Assembly (NCBI GenBank): GCA_003215055.1
Contig: QCKW01000009.1
Coordinates: forward strand, 1-39,413
Source: Pelagibacteraceae bacterium AG-410-N23
GTDB taxonomy: Bacteria > Pseudomonadota > Alphaproteobacteria > Pelagibacterales > Pelagibacteraceae
Length of the DNA stretch: 39,413 bases
Direction of reading: 5' to 3'
Notes under the pieces: model-generated
The model's input: the letters and a program-made list of their open reading frames with translations, nothing else
Told to the model about the DNA's origin: nothing
Database searches by the model: none
Shown here: positions 20,837 to 29,923 of the stretch, one piece after another
How the letters are laid out: each line of letters begins with the position of its first letter
Position numbering within the stretch: position 1 is the first letter of the stretch
Translations under genes and position numbers: made by a program

Positions 20837-21016
20837 ATGCAATTTATTAAAAAAACAAGTTTAAGTAAAAATATTCTTGGGCTAGTAATAAAATTTACTT
20901 TAATTTTGGCAGTAATCTTAGGAATTGTTTTTATTTTAAATAAAATAGATTTCCCCTCACCTAAAAAAGAGATTGAAAAAATAATTCCAAATGAAAATTT
21001 TAAAACCGTTAAGTAA
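20837..21016 (+). CDS. Small single-pass membrane protein of unknown function
   Basis: A 59-residue ORF starts at ATG 20837, 57 bases upstream of and divergent from aroK, and ends with TAA at 21014-21016. The first 11 residues are basic (QFIKKTSLSK), followed by one clear hydrophobic helix (about residues 13-34, rich in Leu/Ile/Val) and a charged tail with PSPKKEIEKIIP. The topology looks like a small inner-membrane protein. It overlaps the start of the next gene by 26 bases, and that gene encodes a secreted helical protein, so the two may be coupled in expression and function. I do not recognise the family. Confidence 0.6.
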   Translation: MQFIKKTSLSKNILGLVIKFTLILAVILGIVFILNKIDFPSPKKEIEKIIPNENFKTVK

Positions 21017-22763
21017 AAAAATATTACAAATTTTATTTGTTTTATTTTTAAGTTTGTCTGTTAATGCAGAAGAACAACCTGTAGATATTTGGAACATAGA
21101 TAAAGAAGAAGTAAATGCAGAAGATAGTAATAAGACAACAAACAATGATTTAAATGAAAATCAAAAAATTTCTGAAAGTGATATATACAAGATGCAATCT
21201 CAAAATCAAAATAATAAGATTGAACTTGAACAAACTTCAACAGTACAAAAAGTAAAAATAGTTGGATTGTATGACCCTGAAGATTATAGTTTAAATATCA
21301 ATATGTGGCTTAATTCAGATGGTGATCAATTGAAAAATATTTTTAAAAAAATTGATAAAATTGAACTTTCTGATGACGCAAAAGAAATAATGAACATAGC
21401 AATGCTTACAAACGCATACTATCCGAAGAAGAATATATCAGAAAAAGAATATTTAAATATTAAAACCAATTGGTTGATAAAAAATAATAATCTAGAATTG
21501 ATAGAAGATTTTTTAGTTAAAAATCAAATTTTTAATTTGCACTCTAAATTGACAAAATTTTTAATAGATGATTATTTATCAAATTCAAAATTAGATGAAG
21601 CTTGTGAGATATTATCAAAAAATTTAGAACCACTAACAGATGAATATTTATCAAAATTTAATATTTATTGTTTAATACATAATAAAAAAAAAGAAGAAGC
21701 CCAAATTGTGTATGATTTAAAAAAAGAGTTAGGATTCAAAAATAAATATTTTGAAAAAAAAATTGAATTTTTACTTGGATACACTTCAACAGTTGATACT
21801 AGTATCTCTGAAAAAAGTATTCTCGATTTTCATTTAGCTCATAAAACTATTCCAAACTTTATTTTTGAGCCAAAAGAAGGAACAAAGAAAATAATTTGGA
21901 AATATTTATCATCCTCAAACTTGCTGACGTCATTCCAAGAAATAGATATAACTGAGTTAGATAAAATAAATACAATTGAAAAAGCTGTTAATAATAGAAA
22001 TTATCCAGAAAAAGATCTATTTGAACTATATAAGAGGTTTCAGTTTAATATAGGTCAGCTATTAAATGCTCAAAATAATTATAAATTACTTTCAGATATA
22101 GAAGGTAGAGCCCTATTGTATCAAAAAATTCTTCTAACAACTGACATGGTTGAAAAATTAAAATTATTAAAGATGTTAAAAGAATCATTTAAAAAAAATC
22201 AAATAGAAAATGCATTTGATATTGAGCTTAAAAAATTTTTAGCAGAGATGAGTCCATCAGAAATTCCAGATAATCTTACTAGTTTTTATTATACAAATAT
22301 CAAAATTAATAATGATGATGTAAATAAAAAAACAAAATTTAATAATGATGTGTTACATCAATCAAAATTGATTAATTATTTTAATGGTGATTATTCACAA
22401 AACAAAATTGAAAAAGATATTAATAATTTTCTAAAAAAAATAAAAAGAAATAAAAAATATTTTCTTTCAAAAAAGGACATAATCTTTCTAGACTCACTTA
22501 AATCAGATGGTGTTCAATTTGAAAAAAAATATGAAGAAATGTATCAAATAGATGAGTCTGAAATGCCTACTGATATTCAAGTTATGATAAATAATAATGA
22601 AAAGGCGGCTGTATTATTAAGAATTGTTGAGGTAATTGGTCAAGATGACTTGGATAGGATTGATGAGGATACTCTATTTTTTATTATAAGCGCATTAAAC
22701 CAATTGAATATTGATATTCCAAGAAATAAAATTTTACTAAAAGTTCTGCCTTTAAAAGTTTAA
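20991..22763 (+). CDS. Secreted or periplasmic helical-repeat protein, unknown function
   Basis: The 590-residue protein begins with a classical signal peptide (MKILKPLSKK, a hydrophobic stretch, then NAEE with probable cleavage after VNA). A low-complexity Asn/Glu/Gln-rich region covers about residues 35-80. Most of the rest is predicted by eye to be alpha-helical with TPR- or SEL1-like spacing (for example SKLDEACEILSKNL...DEYLSKFNIYCLIHNKKKEEAQIVYDL). No catalytic motif is seen. It overlaps the small membrane ORF upstream and is followed after 24 bases by def. A role in envelope assembly or protein-protein scaffolding is plausible but is inference. Confidence 0.7.
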   Translation: MKILKPLSKKILQILFVLFLSLSVNAEEQPVDIWNIDKEEVNAEDSNKTTNNDLNENQKISESDIYKMQSQNQNNKIELEQTSTVQKVKIVGLYDPEDYSLNINMWLNSDGDQLKNIFKKIDKIELSDDAKEIMNIAMLTNAYYPKKNISEKEYLNIKTNWLIKNNNLELIEDFLVKNQIFNLHSKLTKFLIDDYLSNSKLDEACEILSKNLEPLTDEYLSKFNIYCLIHNKKKEEAQIVYDLKKELGFKNKYFEKKIEFLLGYTSTVDTSISEKSILDFHLAHKTIPNFIFEPKEGTKKIIWKYLSSSNLLTSFQEIDITELDKINTIEKAVNNRNYPEKDLFELYKRFQFNIGQLLNAQNNYKLLSDIEGRALLYQKILLTTDMVEKLKLLKMLKESFKKNQIENAFDIELKKFLAEMSPSEIPDNLTSFYYTNIKINNDDVNKKTKFNNDVLHQSKLINYFNGDYSQNKIEKDINNFLKKIKRNKKYFLSKKDIIFLDSLKSDGVQFEKKYEEMYQIDESEMPTDIQVMINNNEKAAVLLRIVEVIGQDDLDRIDEDTLFFIISALNQLNIDIPRNKILLKVLPLKV

Positions 22764-22787
22764 AAATTATATTAAAATAAGTTTAAT

Positions 22788-23306
22788 ATGGCAGTAAAAA
22801 CAATCTTAACAGAACCAAATAAATTATTAAGACAGATATCTAAACCTGTTAAAGAAGTTGGTAGGGAAGAAATGCAATTAATGGATGACATGCTAGAAAC
22901 AATGTATGCAGCAAATGGCATAGGCCTCGCTGCAATTCAGATAGGTGTTCCAAAAAGAATAATCGTAATGGATCTTAGTAAAGATGAAAATAAAAAAGAA
23001 CCACTATATTTTGTTAATCCTGTAATAAAAAAAAGCGATTCTTCAAAATCTACCTACGAGGAGGGCTGTTTATCTGTTCCAAATCAATTTGCAGAAATAG
23101 ATCGACCAAAAAAGTGTGAAGTTGAATATTTAGATTATAATGGTGAAAAGAAATTATTAAAAGCAGAAGGCTTATTAGCCACTTGTATTCAACATGAAAT
23201 GGATCATCTTGAGGGAATACTTTTTATTGATTATTTGTCAAAATTAAAAAAATCTATGATTATTAAAAAACTATCTAAAGCTAAATCTACACGGATAGTA
23301 GTTTAA
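22788..23306 (+). CDS. def: Peptide deformylase
   Basis: This 172-residue metalloenzyme removes the formyl group from nascent N-terminal fMet. All three active-site motifs are present: NGIGLAAIQIGV (motif 1, with Ile in place of the usual Pro), EGCLSVP (motif 2, metal Cys) and QHEMDHLEGILF (motif 3, HExxH-type metal ligands and Glu). The length is typical. It is followed three bases later by fmt, the enzyme that adds the formyl group to Met-tRNA, the standard def-fmt pairing. Confidence 0.97.
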   Translation: MAVKTILTEPNKLLRQISKPVKEVGREEMQLMDDMLETMYAANGIGLAAIQIGVPKRIIVMDLSKDENKKEPLYFVNPVIKKSDSSKSTYEEGCLSVPNQFAEIDRPKKCEVEYLDYNGEKKLLKAEGLLATCIQHEMDHLEGILFIDYLSKLKKSMIIKKLSKAKSTRIVV

Positions 23307-23309
23307 TTA

Positions 23310-24233
23310 ATGTCAAAAAAAATTATTTTTATGGGTACGCCTCTGTTTGCTGTACCTATTTTAAAATCTTTATACCAGAATGGCTATGAGATAACTGTAG
23401 TTTATACCCAACCTCCACAAAAATCTCACCGTGGACAGAAAATTAATAAGTCACCAATTCAAGGAATTTCAGAAACGTTAAATTTAGAATTTAGGTCTCC
23501 AGAAATTTTAAAAAATAATTATGATGAATATAATTTTATCAAAAACTTAAATGCTGATTTAGCAGTTGTTGTAGCTTATGGTCAAATTATTCCGAAAGAT
23601 TTTTTAGAATTAACAAAAAAAGGTTTTATTAACATTCATGGATCATTATTACCTAGGTTGAGAGGTGCCGCTCCTATTCAAAGAGCAATTATGAATTTAG
23701 ATGAAGAAACAGGAATAAGCATTATGAAGATTGTAGAAGAACTTGATAGTGGACCTTTAGCCAATACATATAAGTTAAAACTAGATAGAAATAATAATGC
23801 ACAAGAAATTTCAGAAAAATTATCTTTGTTAGCAGCAGAAAAAATTTTAGATAACTTGGATGATATTCTTGAAGGTAAAGCAAAATTTATCGAACAAGAT
23901 CATTCAAAAGCAACATATGCAAAAAAAATAAATAAGAAAGAAGGCCAGATTGATTGGAGAATAGGAGCATCAAAAATTATTGGAAAGATAAATGGTTTAT
24001 TTCCTTCCCCAGGAGCTTTTTTTAATTTCAATGGAGAGAGATATAAGATTTTAAAAGCTGAGATTGGTAGTGGTGTGGGCAAAATTGGTGAAGTAATTTC
24101 TGATAATTTAGAGGTGGCTTGTGGTAAAAATCAAACTATTAAAATTCTTGAAATTCAAAGACAAGGAAAAAATCCACAAAAAATCAGTGAGTTTATGCTT
24201 GGATCTAGAATTAAAAAAGGTTCGATGATTTAA
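23310..24233 (+). CDS. fmt: Methionyl-tRNA formyltransferase
   Basis: The 307-residue enzyme formylates initiator Met-tRNA using 10-formyl-THF. The N-terminal IIFMGTPLFAVPIL and the formyl-transferase core INIHGSLLPRLRGAAPIQ are diagnostic, the latter including the catalytic Asn and His. The C-terminal OB-like domain follows from about residue 205. The length matches the family (about 310). It sits between def and truA with one- to three-base gaps, forming a plus-strand translation/tRNA operon. Confidence 0.97.
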   Translation: MSKKIIFMGTPLFAVPILKSLYQNGYEITVVYTQPPQKSHRGQKINKSPIQGISETLNLEFRSPEILKNNYDEYNFIKNLNADLAVVVAYGQIIPKDFLELTKKGFINIHGSLLPRLRGAAPIQRAIMNLDEETGISIMKIVEELDSGPLANTYKLKLDRNNNAQEISEKLSLLAAEKILDNLDDILEGKAKFIEQDHSKATYAKKINKKEGQIDWRIGASKIIGKINGLFPSPGAFFNFNGERYKILKAEIGSGVGKIGEVISDNLEVACGKNQTIKILEIQRQGKNPQKISEFMLGSRIKKGSMI

Positions 24234-24234
24234 A

Positions 24235-24975
24235 ATGTTTAGGTATCAAATATTGATTGAGTACGTTGGTACTAATTTTAGAGGTTGGCAAGTTCAAAAA
24301 AAGAGTAAAACTATCCAAGGACTTCTTCAAGAAAAAATTTCAAGGATGTTGAAGGAAAAAATAATATTATTAGGATCGGGTAGAACAGATACTGGTGTGC
24401 ACGCAATTGAACAGTCAGCTCATTTTGACTGTAAAAAACAAATTAAAGAGTTAGAAAGGTTTTTGAAATCTATTAATCATTTTTTGAATAAAGACGGTGT
24501 AACTGTTCTTAAAATAAAAAGGAGAAATAAAAATTTTCACGCAAGGTTTTCTGCACGAATGAGAATTTATAAATACATTATTATAAACCGTTTTAGTGGA
24601 CCAGTTTTAGAAAAGAATAGAGGTTGGCATATTACAAAAGAACTCGATGTTGCTACTATGAAAAAAGGTGCAAAAAAATTAGTTGGAACAAAAGATTTTT
24701 CAACTTTTAGAGCCTCTAGTTGTAGAGCAAAAAGTCCAGTAAAAACAATGAAAATTGTAAAAATTAAATCTCTTAAAAATAAGATAGAAATAGAATTTAG
24801 ATCCCAATCTTTCTTACAACAGCAAGTTCGTTCAATGGTTGGTTGTTTGAAATATCTTGGAGAGAAAAAATGGTCATTAAAAAAATTTGATAACGTAATG
24901 AAGTCAAAAAAAAGAATTTTATGTGCTCCTCCAGCACCACCTGAAGGACTTTATTTAACAAGAGTTATTTACTAG
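24235..24975 (+). CDS. truA: tRNA pseudouridine(38-40) synthase
   Basis: The 246-residue TruA isomerises uridines 38-40 in the anticodon arm of tRNAs. The catalytic loop GSGRTDTGVHA (catalytic Asp in RTDTG) lies near residue 48, with YVGTNFRGWQVQ at the N-terminus, RMRIYKYII and the late SFLQQQVRSMVG also typical. It is one base downstream of fmt. Its last 21 bases overlap, tail to tail, the SET-domain gene on the other strand, leaving no room for a conventional terminator between them. Confidence 0.96.
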   Translation: MFRYQILIEYVGTNFRGWQVQKKSKTIQGLLQEKISRMLKEKIILLGSGRTDTGVHAIEQSAHFDCKKQIKELERFLKSINHFLNKDGVTVLKIKRRNKNFHARFSARMRIYKYIIINRFSGPVLEKNRGWHITKELDVATMKKGAKKLVGTKDFSTFRASSCRAKSPVKTMKIVKIKSLKNKIEIEFRSQSFLQQQVRSMVGCLKYLGEKKWSLKKFDNVMKSKKRILCAPPAPPEGLYLTRVIY

Positions 24976-25446
24976 TTTTTTTTTATTTTTCATTGCAAAT
25001 TTTTTGTTAATTCGCCATCTAGACTCGGCTCGAACAATATATCCACAGCAATTTTTTGCACCACATTTACATTTGAACTGTTTAAAATCTTTATCAAATC
25101 CGAATCCGTAGTCACAAGTAAATTCTTCACCTTTTTTTATATCTCTAATTGCTGTAATCCAAACTTTGAGTCCTTTTCCGTTATAGTCACAATTATTATC
25201 ACATGAATGATTTATTAAACCCGCAGTGTTCCAAGTAAAATCACCATCAAGTGTATATTTTTTATTTAGTGTAAATAAGTAAATAGGTTTTTTATTATCA
25301 AATTTATCAGACTCATCTACTTCTTTATTTGTAATAATTTTTCCAACATAATTGATTATTTTTGTACCTTCTTTTATATTACACGTAGCATATAGACCAC
25401 GTCCTTTATTATCGATCTTAGATTTTTTAATTCTGTATAATTTCAT
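24955..25446 (-). CDS. SET-domain protein (putative lysine methyltransferase)
   Basis: The 163-residue protein is essentially a stand-alone SET domain. KGRGLYA (residues 14-20) starts the SAM-binding fold, LINHSCDNNC (77-86) and GEEFTCDYGF (106-115, catalytic-type Tyr113) are the two signature motifs, and a post-SET CKCGAKNCCGY (126-136) supplies zinc-ligand cysteines. SET enzymes use SAM to methylate protein lysines and are best known from eukaryotes; bacterial members are scattered and their targets mostly unknown. It is the last gene of the minus-strand rpmH-led run, 31 bases after the deacetylase-like gene. Basic DNA-binding or ribosomal proteins are conceivable substrates, which is speculation. 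Confidence 0.85.
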   Translation of the reverse strand: MKLYRIKKSKIDNKGRGLYATCNIKEGTKIINYVGKIITNKEVDESDKFDNKKPIYLFTLNKKYTLDGDFTWNTAGLINHSCDNNCDYNGKGLKVWITAIRDIKKGEEFTCDYGFGFDKDFKQFKCKCGAKNCCGYIVRAESRWRINKKFAMKNKKKLVNNSC

Positions 25447-25477
25447 GAGGGAGTACTTAAAGTCAAATTAATATTTA

Positions 25478-26407
25478 TCAAGAATATTCTAGTAATGCAT
25501 CAACATGTCTTTTAGTATCTTCTTGGAGAGCTTGTAAATCATAACCACCTTCCAAAATTGAAACAACCTTGCCATTACAAAATTTTTTTGTGGTTTCTAA
25601 TATTCTTTTAGTAATATTATAAAAATCTTCAGGCCCAAGCTTGAGGGAAGCTAGCGGATCTCTGAAATCACAATCAAATCCTGCGCTAACTAATACGAAT
25701 TCAGGTTTAAATTCTTTTAATTTTTTAAGAGCAAATTCAAAAGCATTTAAATATTCCTCTGAGTTTGTGCCGGCTGGTAAAGGTATGTTGCAAATATTAT
25801 TAAATTTACCTTTTTCTTTTTCAGTTCCAGTGCCTGGATAAAAAGGATATTGATGAGTTGAGATGAACAAAACATTTTCATTTTCATAAAATATGTCCTG
25901 CGTGCCGTTTCCATGATGGACATCAAAATCAACTATCGCAACTTTTTTATACTTATATTTATTTAGTAAATATTTTGCTCCTATTGCAATATTATTTAAG
26001 ATACAAAACCCTGCAGCTTTGTTTTGATTACAATGATGTCCAGGAGGACGAATGTTGCAAAAAGCATTTTTGAATTCTCTATTTTGAACACCATCAATAG
26101 CTGAAATAATTGAACCTGCTGCATCAAAAGTAGCTTCTCTACTCCCTGGTGAAATAATTGTATCACCATCTAGGAAAGAAAAACCTTTTGATGGAAAAGA
26201 TTTTTTTACCAAATCTACGTAGTCAGCATCATGCACATCTTTAATAATATCATCTGTAATTAAAGAAGGTTTTTTCCATAATATGTTTTTATTATTTAAT
26301 TTTTTAAAATTTTCATTAATGACAGATACTCTAGCTATTTGTTCTGGATGCCCAGGACCTGTGTCATGGTTTTGGTAAGTAGCAGAAGTAATTAAACCAG
26401 TTTTCAC
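25478..26407 (-). CDS. Histone deacetylase / acetylpolyamine amidohydrolase family protein
   Basis: The 309-residue zinc hydrolase has all class I/II HDAC-type active-site motifs: IRPPGHHC (His124/His125), zinc ligands in DFDVHHGNGTQD (Asp162, His164) and SAGFDCDFRDP (Asp245), and GGYD with catalytic-type Tyr289. Bacterial members deacetylate polyamines, acetoin-pathway or other small molecules, or proteins; the substrate cannot be read from sequence. The start overlaps the dapE stop by four bases (ATGA). The next gene encodes a SET protein, so an acyl-lysine hydrolase-like enzyme and a methyltransferase-like enzyme sit side by side. Confidence 0.9.
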   Translation of the reverse strand: MKTGLITSATYQNHDTGPGHPEQIARVSVINENFKKLNNKNILWKKPSLITDDIIKDVHDADYVDLVKKSFPSKGFSFLDGDTIISPGSREATFDAAGSIISAIDGVQNREFKNAFCNIRPPGHHCNQNKAAGFCILNNIAIGAKYLLNKYKYKKVAIVDFDVHHGNGTQDIFYENENVLFISTHQYPFYPGTGTEKEKGKFNNICNIPLPAGTNSEEYLNAFEFALKKLKEFKPEFVLVSAGFDCDFRDPLASLKLGPEDFYNITKRILETTKKFCNGKVVSILEGGYDLQALQEDTKRHVDALLEYS

Positions 26408-27561
26408 TTAAAATAATTTTGTAAAATATTTTGATATATTTTAGTTAAATTCTTTAAATCTTCTAATGATACTGCTTCATCAACTTTATGCATAGTTTTT
26501 CCAACCAAACCAAATTCTAAACCAGGTGATATAGCTTTAATAAAGCGAAGATCCGAAGTTCCTCCTGTAGTAGATAATTTTGGTTTTATCTTAGTGATTT
26601 TTTTAATAGTATTTTGAATCATATACGTTGTTTTGTTTGGTTTAGTTAAAAAAGCTTCACCAGAAACTCGATAATCAATATTGAATTTTGATTTATACTT
26701 TTTACTAAATTTAACAAAAATTTTATTCAGTCTTTTTTTAATAGAAATCGAGGAATGTTTGTTATTAAACCTAATATTAAATGTTGCCTCAGCTGTAGAA
26801 GGAATAATATTATCTGCAGTGTTATTTATATTTATTTTTGTAACTTCTAAGTTTGTAGGCTGAAAATCTTTTGTCCCTTTATCAAATTGAATATCCTTTA
26901 ATTCTTTTAAAATTTTTATAATAATGGTTGAGGGATTATTTGCTCTGTGAGGGTACGCAACATGACCTTGTAAACCAAATATAGTCAATTTTCCGGTTAA
27001 ACTTCCTCTACGTCCGATTTTTATCATTTCACCTAACTTATTCGGATTTGTTGGTTCTCCCACTAAACAAAAATTTATTTTTTCTTTTTTTCTTTTTAAA
27101 TATTCTACTACTTTTTTTGTTCCATTGACGGCATCACCTTCTTCGTCTCCTGTAATCAGTAAACTAATTGATCCATTAAATTTTCTATTTTTTGACACAA
27201 AAGTACTTACAGCTGAAACAAAAGCTGCAATGGAACTTTTCATGTCATTTGCTCCTCTTCCAATTAAATGACCTTTTTTTATAGATGGTCTGAATGGATT
27301 TATTGTCCAATCTTTTACATTACCTGGAGGCACAACATCTAGGTGACCCGCATAACATAAATTTGGTCCTTTTGTTCCCAATCTTGCATAGAGATTTTTG
27401 ACTGGTTTGAAACCTTTTTCTTTAAACTCTAGTATTATTGTTTTAAAGCCCAATTTTTTTAATTTTTTTTCTAAAAATTTCATTACCCCAGCATCTATAG
27501 GAGTTACAGTTGGAAATCTAATTAGCTCTTTAGCTAATTGTAATTCGTTAATTTTTTGCAT
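26404..27561 (-). CDS. dapE: Succinyl-diaminopimelate desuccinylase
   Basis: The 385-residue M20-family metallohydrolase cleaves N-succinyl-L,L-DAP to L,L-DAP and succinate in lysine and peptidoglycan synthesis. Visible are CYAGHLDVVPPG (metal His and Asp), LLITGDEEGDAVNGTKK (catalytic Glu pair), a dimerisation domain with GRRGSLTGKLTIFGLQGHVAYPH, and the TGGTSDLRFI motif characteristic of DapE. The length is normal. It lies two bases downstream of dapD, so two successive-pathway enzymes of the succinylase branch are adjacent. Confidence 0.95.
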   Translation of the reverse strand: MQKINELQLAKELIRFPTVTPIDAGVMKFLEKKLKKLGFKTIILEFKEKGFKPVKNLYARLGTKGPNLCYAGHLDVVPPGNVKDWTINPFRPSIKKGHLIGRGANDMKSSIAAFVSAVSTFVSKNRKFNGSISLLITGDEEGDAVNGTKKVVEYLKRKKEKINFCLVGEPTNPNKLGEMIKIGRRGSLTGKLTIFGLQGHVAYPHRANNPSTIIIKILKELKDIQFDKGTKDFQPTNLEVTKININNTADNIIPSTAEATFNIRFNNKHSSISIKKRLNKIFVKFSKKYKSKFNIDYRVSGEAFLTKPNKTTYMIQNTIKKITKIKPKLSTTGGTSDLRFIKAISPGLEFGLVGKTMHKVDEAVSLEDLKNLTKIYQNILQNYFK

Positions 27562-27563
27562 AT

Positions 27564-28367
27564 TTAATCTCTTAAAAGATCATTGATTGATGTCTTCGAT
27601 CTAGTTTTTGAGTCGACCGTTTTTATTATATGTACAGCATAAAGATCTTTATGCGTGCCTGGTACTACAACCGAATAAGGTGGTATACGACCTTTTGTAA
27701 TCTCACCATTTGATCTGTTTATAATTTTGGTACTTTGCCCAATGTAGCATCCCATAGAAAGAACACTTCCTTCCTCAACAATAACTCCTTCAACAACTTC
27801 AGACATAGCTCCAACGAAAACATTATCTTCAATGATAGTTGGTAGTGCTTGAGCAGGTTCTAACACTCCTCCAATTCCTGATCCAGCAGATATATGGCAA
27901 TTTTCTCCAATCTGGCAACAGCTACCAGCACGACTAAAAGTATCCATCATTGTTCCAGCTCCAATAAAAGCACCAATGTTTACATAACACGGCATAAGAA
28001 CAGCATTCTTTCCGATAAAAGATCCAGGCCTTACGGGACTATTGGGTGTCATACGGAAGCCTGCAGCTTCATGTTGTTCTTTAGACCAACCAGCAGTCTT
28101 ACCTTTTAATAAATGAGCTTTGTCATACCAACTGCTATATGGACCATTTAAATTTTCCATTGGGTAAATCCTAAAACTCAACATAATAGCTTTCTTCAAA
28201 TGTTGGTGAGTAATCCATTCACCATTTACTTTTTCTGCAACTCGAGATTTACCGCTATCTAAATCACTTATAACTTGATTAATTGCATCTTTAAGTGATT
28301 TATCTGAATTTTGATTTACTTGATCTTTATTTTCCCAAGCATCATTTATAATTTTTTCTAAAGACAT
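27564..28367 (-). CDS. dapD: Tetrahydrodipicolinate N-succinyltransferase
   Basis: The 267-residue protein is a left-handed beta-helix acyltransferase with hexapeptide repeats (GAFIGAGTMMDT, CHISAGSGIGGV, AMSEVVEGVIVEEGSVL), an N-terminal helical domain, and FRIYPMENLNGPYSSWYDK-type DapD core features. It transfers succinyl from succinyl-CoA to tetrahydrodipicolinate. The length is slightly short of the usual 274-284. It precedes dapE and follows the HAD phosphatase gene by three bases in the minus-strand operon. Confidence 0.95.
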   Translation of the reverse strand: MSLEKIINDAWENKDQVNQNSDKSLKDAINQVISDLDSGKSRVAEKVNGEWITHQHLKKAIMLSFRIYPMENLNGPYSSWYDKAHLLKGKTAGWSKEQHEAAGFRMTPNSPVRPGSFIGKNAVLMPCYVNIGAFIGAGTMMDTFSRAGSCCQIGENCHISAGSGIGGVLEPAQALPTIIEDNVFVGAMSEVVEGVIVEEGSVLSMGCYIGQSTKIINRSNGEITKGRIPPYSVVVPGTHKDLYAVHIIKTVDSKTRSKTSINDLLRD

Positions 28368-28370
28368 AAT

Positions 28371-29060
28371 TTACTGACTTTTTAATAACCTTATTTCTCT
28401 AAGAAATAAAGACAGATTTTCAATTTTGTGTGAAATAAAATCTTTATCCGCATCCATCTTCCCAAAATGCTCATCATTAATCAACCAAACAGTTGTACAG
28501 CCTCGTTTATGCCCTATGCTAAGATTCTTTGCAATATCTTCTATGTAAATTGTTTCTTTTGGATTAATACCAAATTTTTTAAGCATAAGATCAAAAGTTT
28601 TTGCCTCAGGTTTAGGAATGTAACCAGCATCTTCTATATCAAATACTTTTTCTCGACCAAATAAGTCATATATTCCAAGATGGGTTAAAATATTTTCTGC
28701 ATGCTCGGCACTTCCATTAGTAAAAATAAATTTCTCCATATCTAATTGTTCTAGTTCTCTTCTCATAACAGTATCTTCTTTCATAAATGAAAGATCGATT
28801 GTATGCACATATTTTAAAAATTCTTGTGGTGGTATGTTATGGTGGATCATAAGGCCATTTAAACTTGTATTGTATTTATAAAAATAATTGGTTTGAAGTT
28901 CTTTTGCTGCATTGATATCTATTTTTAGCCTTTCTGAAATAAATTTAGTCATTCTTTGTGACACTTGACCAAATACCCTCTCTAAGGAATAATTATTGTG
29001 CTTTCCGTAACAAACTCCATCAAGGTCTAGAAGTAAATATTTTTTTTCTTTAAGGTTCAT
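28371..29060 (-). CDS. HAD-family pyrimidine 5'-nucleotidase-like phosphatase
   Basis: The 229-residue HAD protein has motif I LLLDLDGVCYG (nucleophile Asp12 and the DxD acid), motif II FTNGSAEHA, a Lys near IPKPEAKTFD and motif IV YIEDIAKNL. The cap sequence with RVFGQVSQRMTKFISE and the order argB, HAD, dapD match the pyrimidine 5'-nucleotidase (Sdt1-like) genes of alphaproteobacteria. It probably dephosphorylates a nucleotide or a vitamin phosphate; the real substrate is uncertain. The start overlaps the argB stop by four bases. Confidence 0.82.
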   Translation of the reverse strand: MNLKEKKYLLLDLDGVCYGKHNNYSLERVFGQVSQRMTKFISERLKIDINAAKELQTNYFYKYNTSLNGLMIHHNIPPQEFLKYVHTIDLSFMKEDTVMRRELEQLDMEKFIFTNGSAEHAENILTHLGIYDLFGREKVFDIEDAGYIPKPEAKTFDLMLKKFGINPKETIYIEDIAKNLSIGHKRGCTTVWLINDEHFGKMDADKDFISHKIENLSLFLREIRLLKSQ

Positions 29061-29923
29061 AATCTTATAAGTGTTCCTGATCCTTTATCTGAGAGTAATT
29101 CAAATAAGATTGAGTGATTTAGTCGTCCATCTATAATACAAACTCCTTTAACACCATTACTTGCAACATCTAAACAATTGTTAATTTTTGGGATCATACC
29201 ACCACTTATTATTTTATTTCTTATTAATTCATTAATTTTATTTGTATCGATCTCAGGTATTAATTTTTTATTATCATCTAATACACCCTCAACATCGCTC
29301 ATAATAATAAGTCTTCTAGCATTGAGTTTTTTTGCAATAGCACCCGCTGCTGTATCAGCATTGATGTTGAAAACTTGATTATCTTTATCTAGCCCTAAAG
29401 GAGCTATTACAGGAACTTTTTTTTCCTTTACTATCTGTTCTATAATTGATTGGTTTATTTCTTTAGGAGTACCAACAAAACCTAGTTCCTTATTCTCTCG
29501 TTCAACAAGTAGAATATTATTTTTTTTATTTGTTACACTTTGACTATCACAACTATTTTTTTTTAAAGCTTCTGTTATTTCTTCATTAAAGTTAATTAAA
29601 ACTTCTTCTACAACAGTAATTGATTTTTCATCAGTGACTCTTAATCCATTGATAAAATTGCTTTTAATTCCAGACTCATATAATTTTTTTGAAATTCTTT
29701 TACCACCACCATGAATAACGATAGGTATAAAACCTAATTTATTTAGCACTGAAATATCATTAATAAAGTTATTTAATAAATTGTGATCAACTAAAACACT
29801 ACCACCACATTTAATTACTATGTATTCCTCGTTATATTTATCTAAATATTTTTTAACTTCTTCAAAAGAAGGACCTTTTAATGGTAAAATTTTTTTAATT
29901 TCTTCCTCTGTAATCTTTGACAT
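29057..29923 (-). CDS. argB: Acetylglutamate kinase
   Basis: The 288-residue amino-acid kinase phosphorylates N-acetylglutamate in arginine synthesis. Visible are IVIKCGGSVL (ATP binding), VIHGGGKRISKKL (substrate loop), NINADTAAGAIAKKL and MSDVEGVLDD. The length is typical for the family. Its ATG overlaps the yidC stop by one base, and its stop overlaps the HAD gene. In many alphaproteobacteria the GTPase gene engB sits between yidC and argB; here it is absent from this position. Confidence 0.96.
   Translation of the reverse strand: MSKITEEEIKKILPLKGPSFEEVKKYLDKYNEEYIVIKCGGSVLVDHNLLNNFINDISVLNKLGFIPIVIHGGGKRISKKLYESGIKSNFINGLRVTDEKSITVVEEVLINFNEEITEALKKNSCDSQSVTNKKNNILLVERENKELGFVGTPKEINQSIIEQIVKEKKVPVIAPLGLDKDNQVFNINADTAAGAIAKKLNARRLIIMSDVEGVLDDNKKLIPEIDTNKINELIRNKIISGGMIPKINNCLDVASNGVKGVCIIDGRLNHSILFELLSDKGSGTLIRL

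Noticed and set aside
20780-20842. N-terminal extension of aroK by 21 codons
   Set aside because: Shikimate kinase similarity begins right after the downstream ATG at 20779, and the extension would overlap the divergent small membrane ORF.
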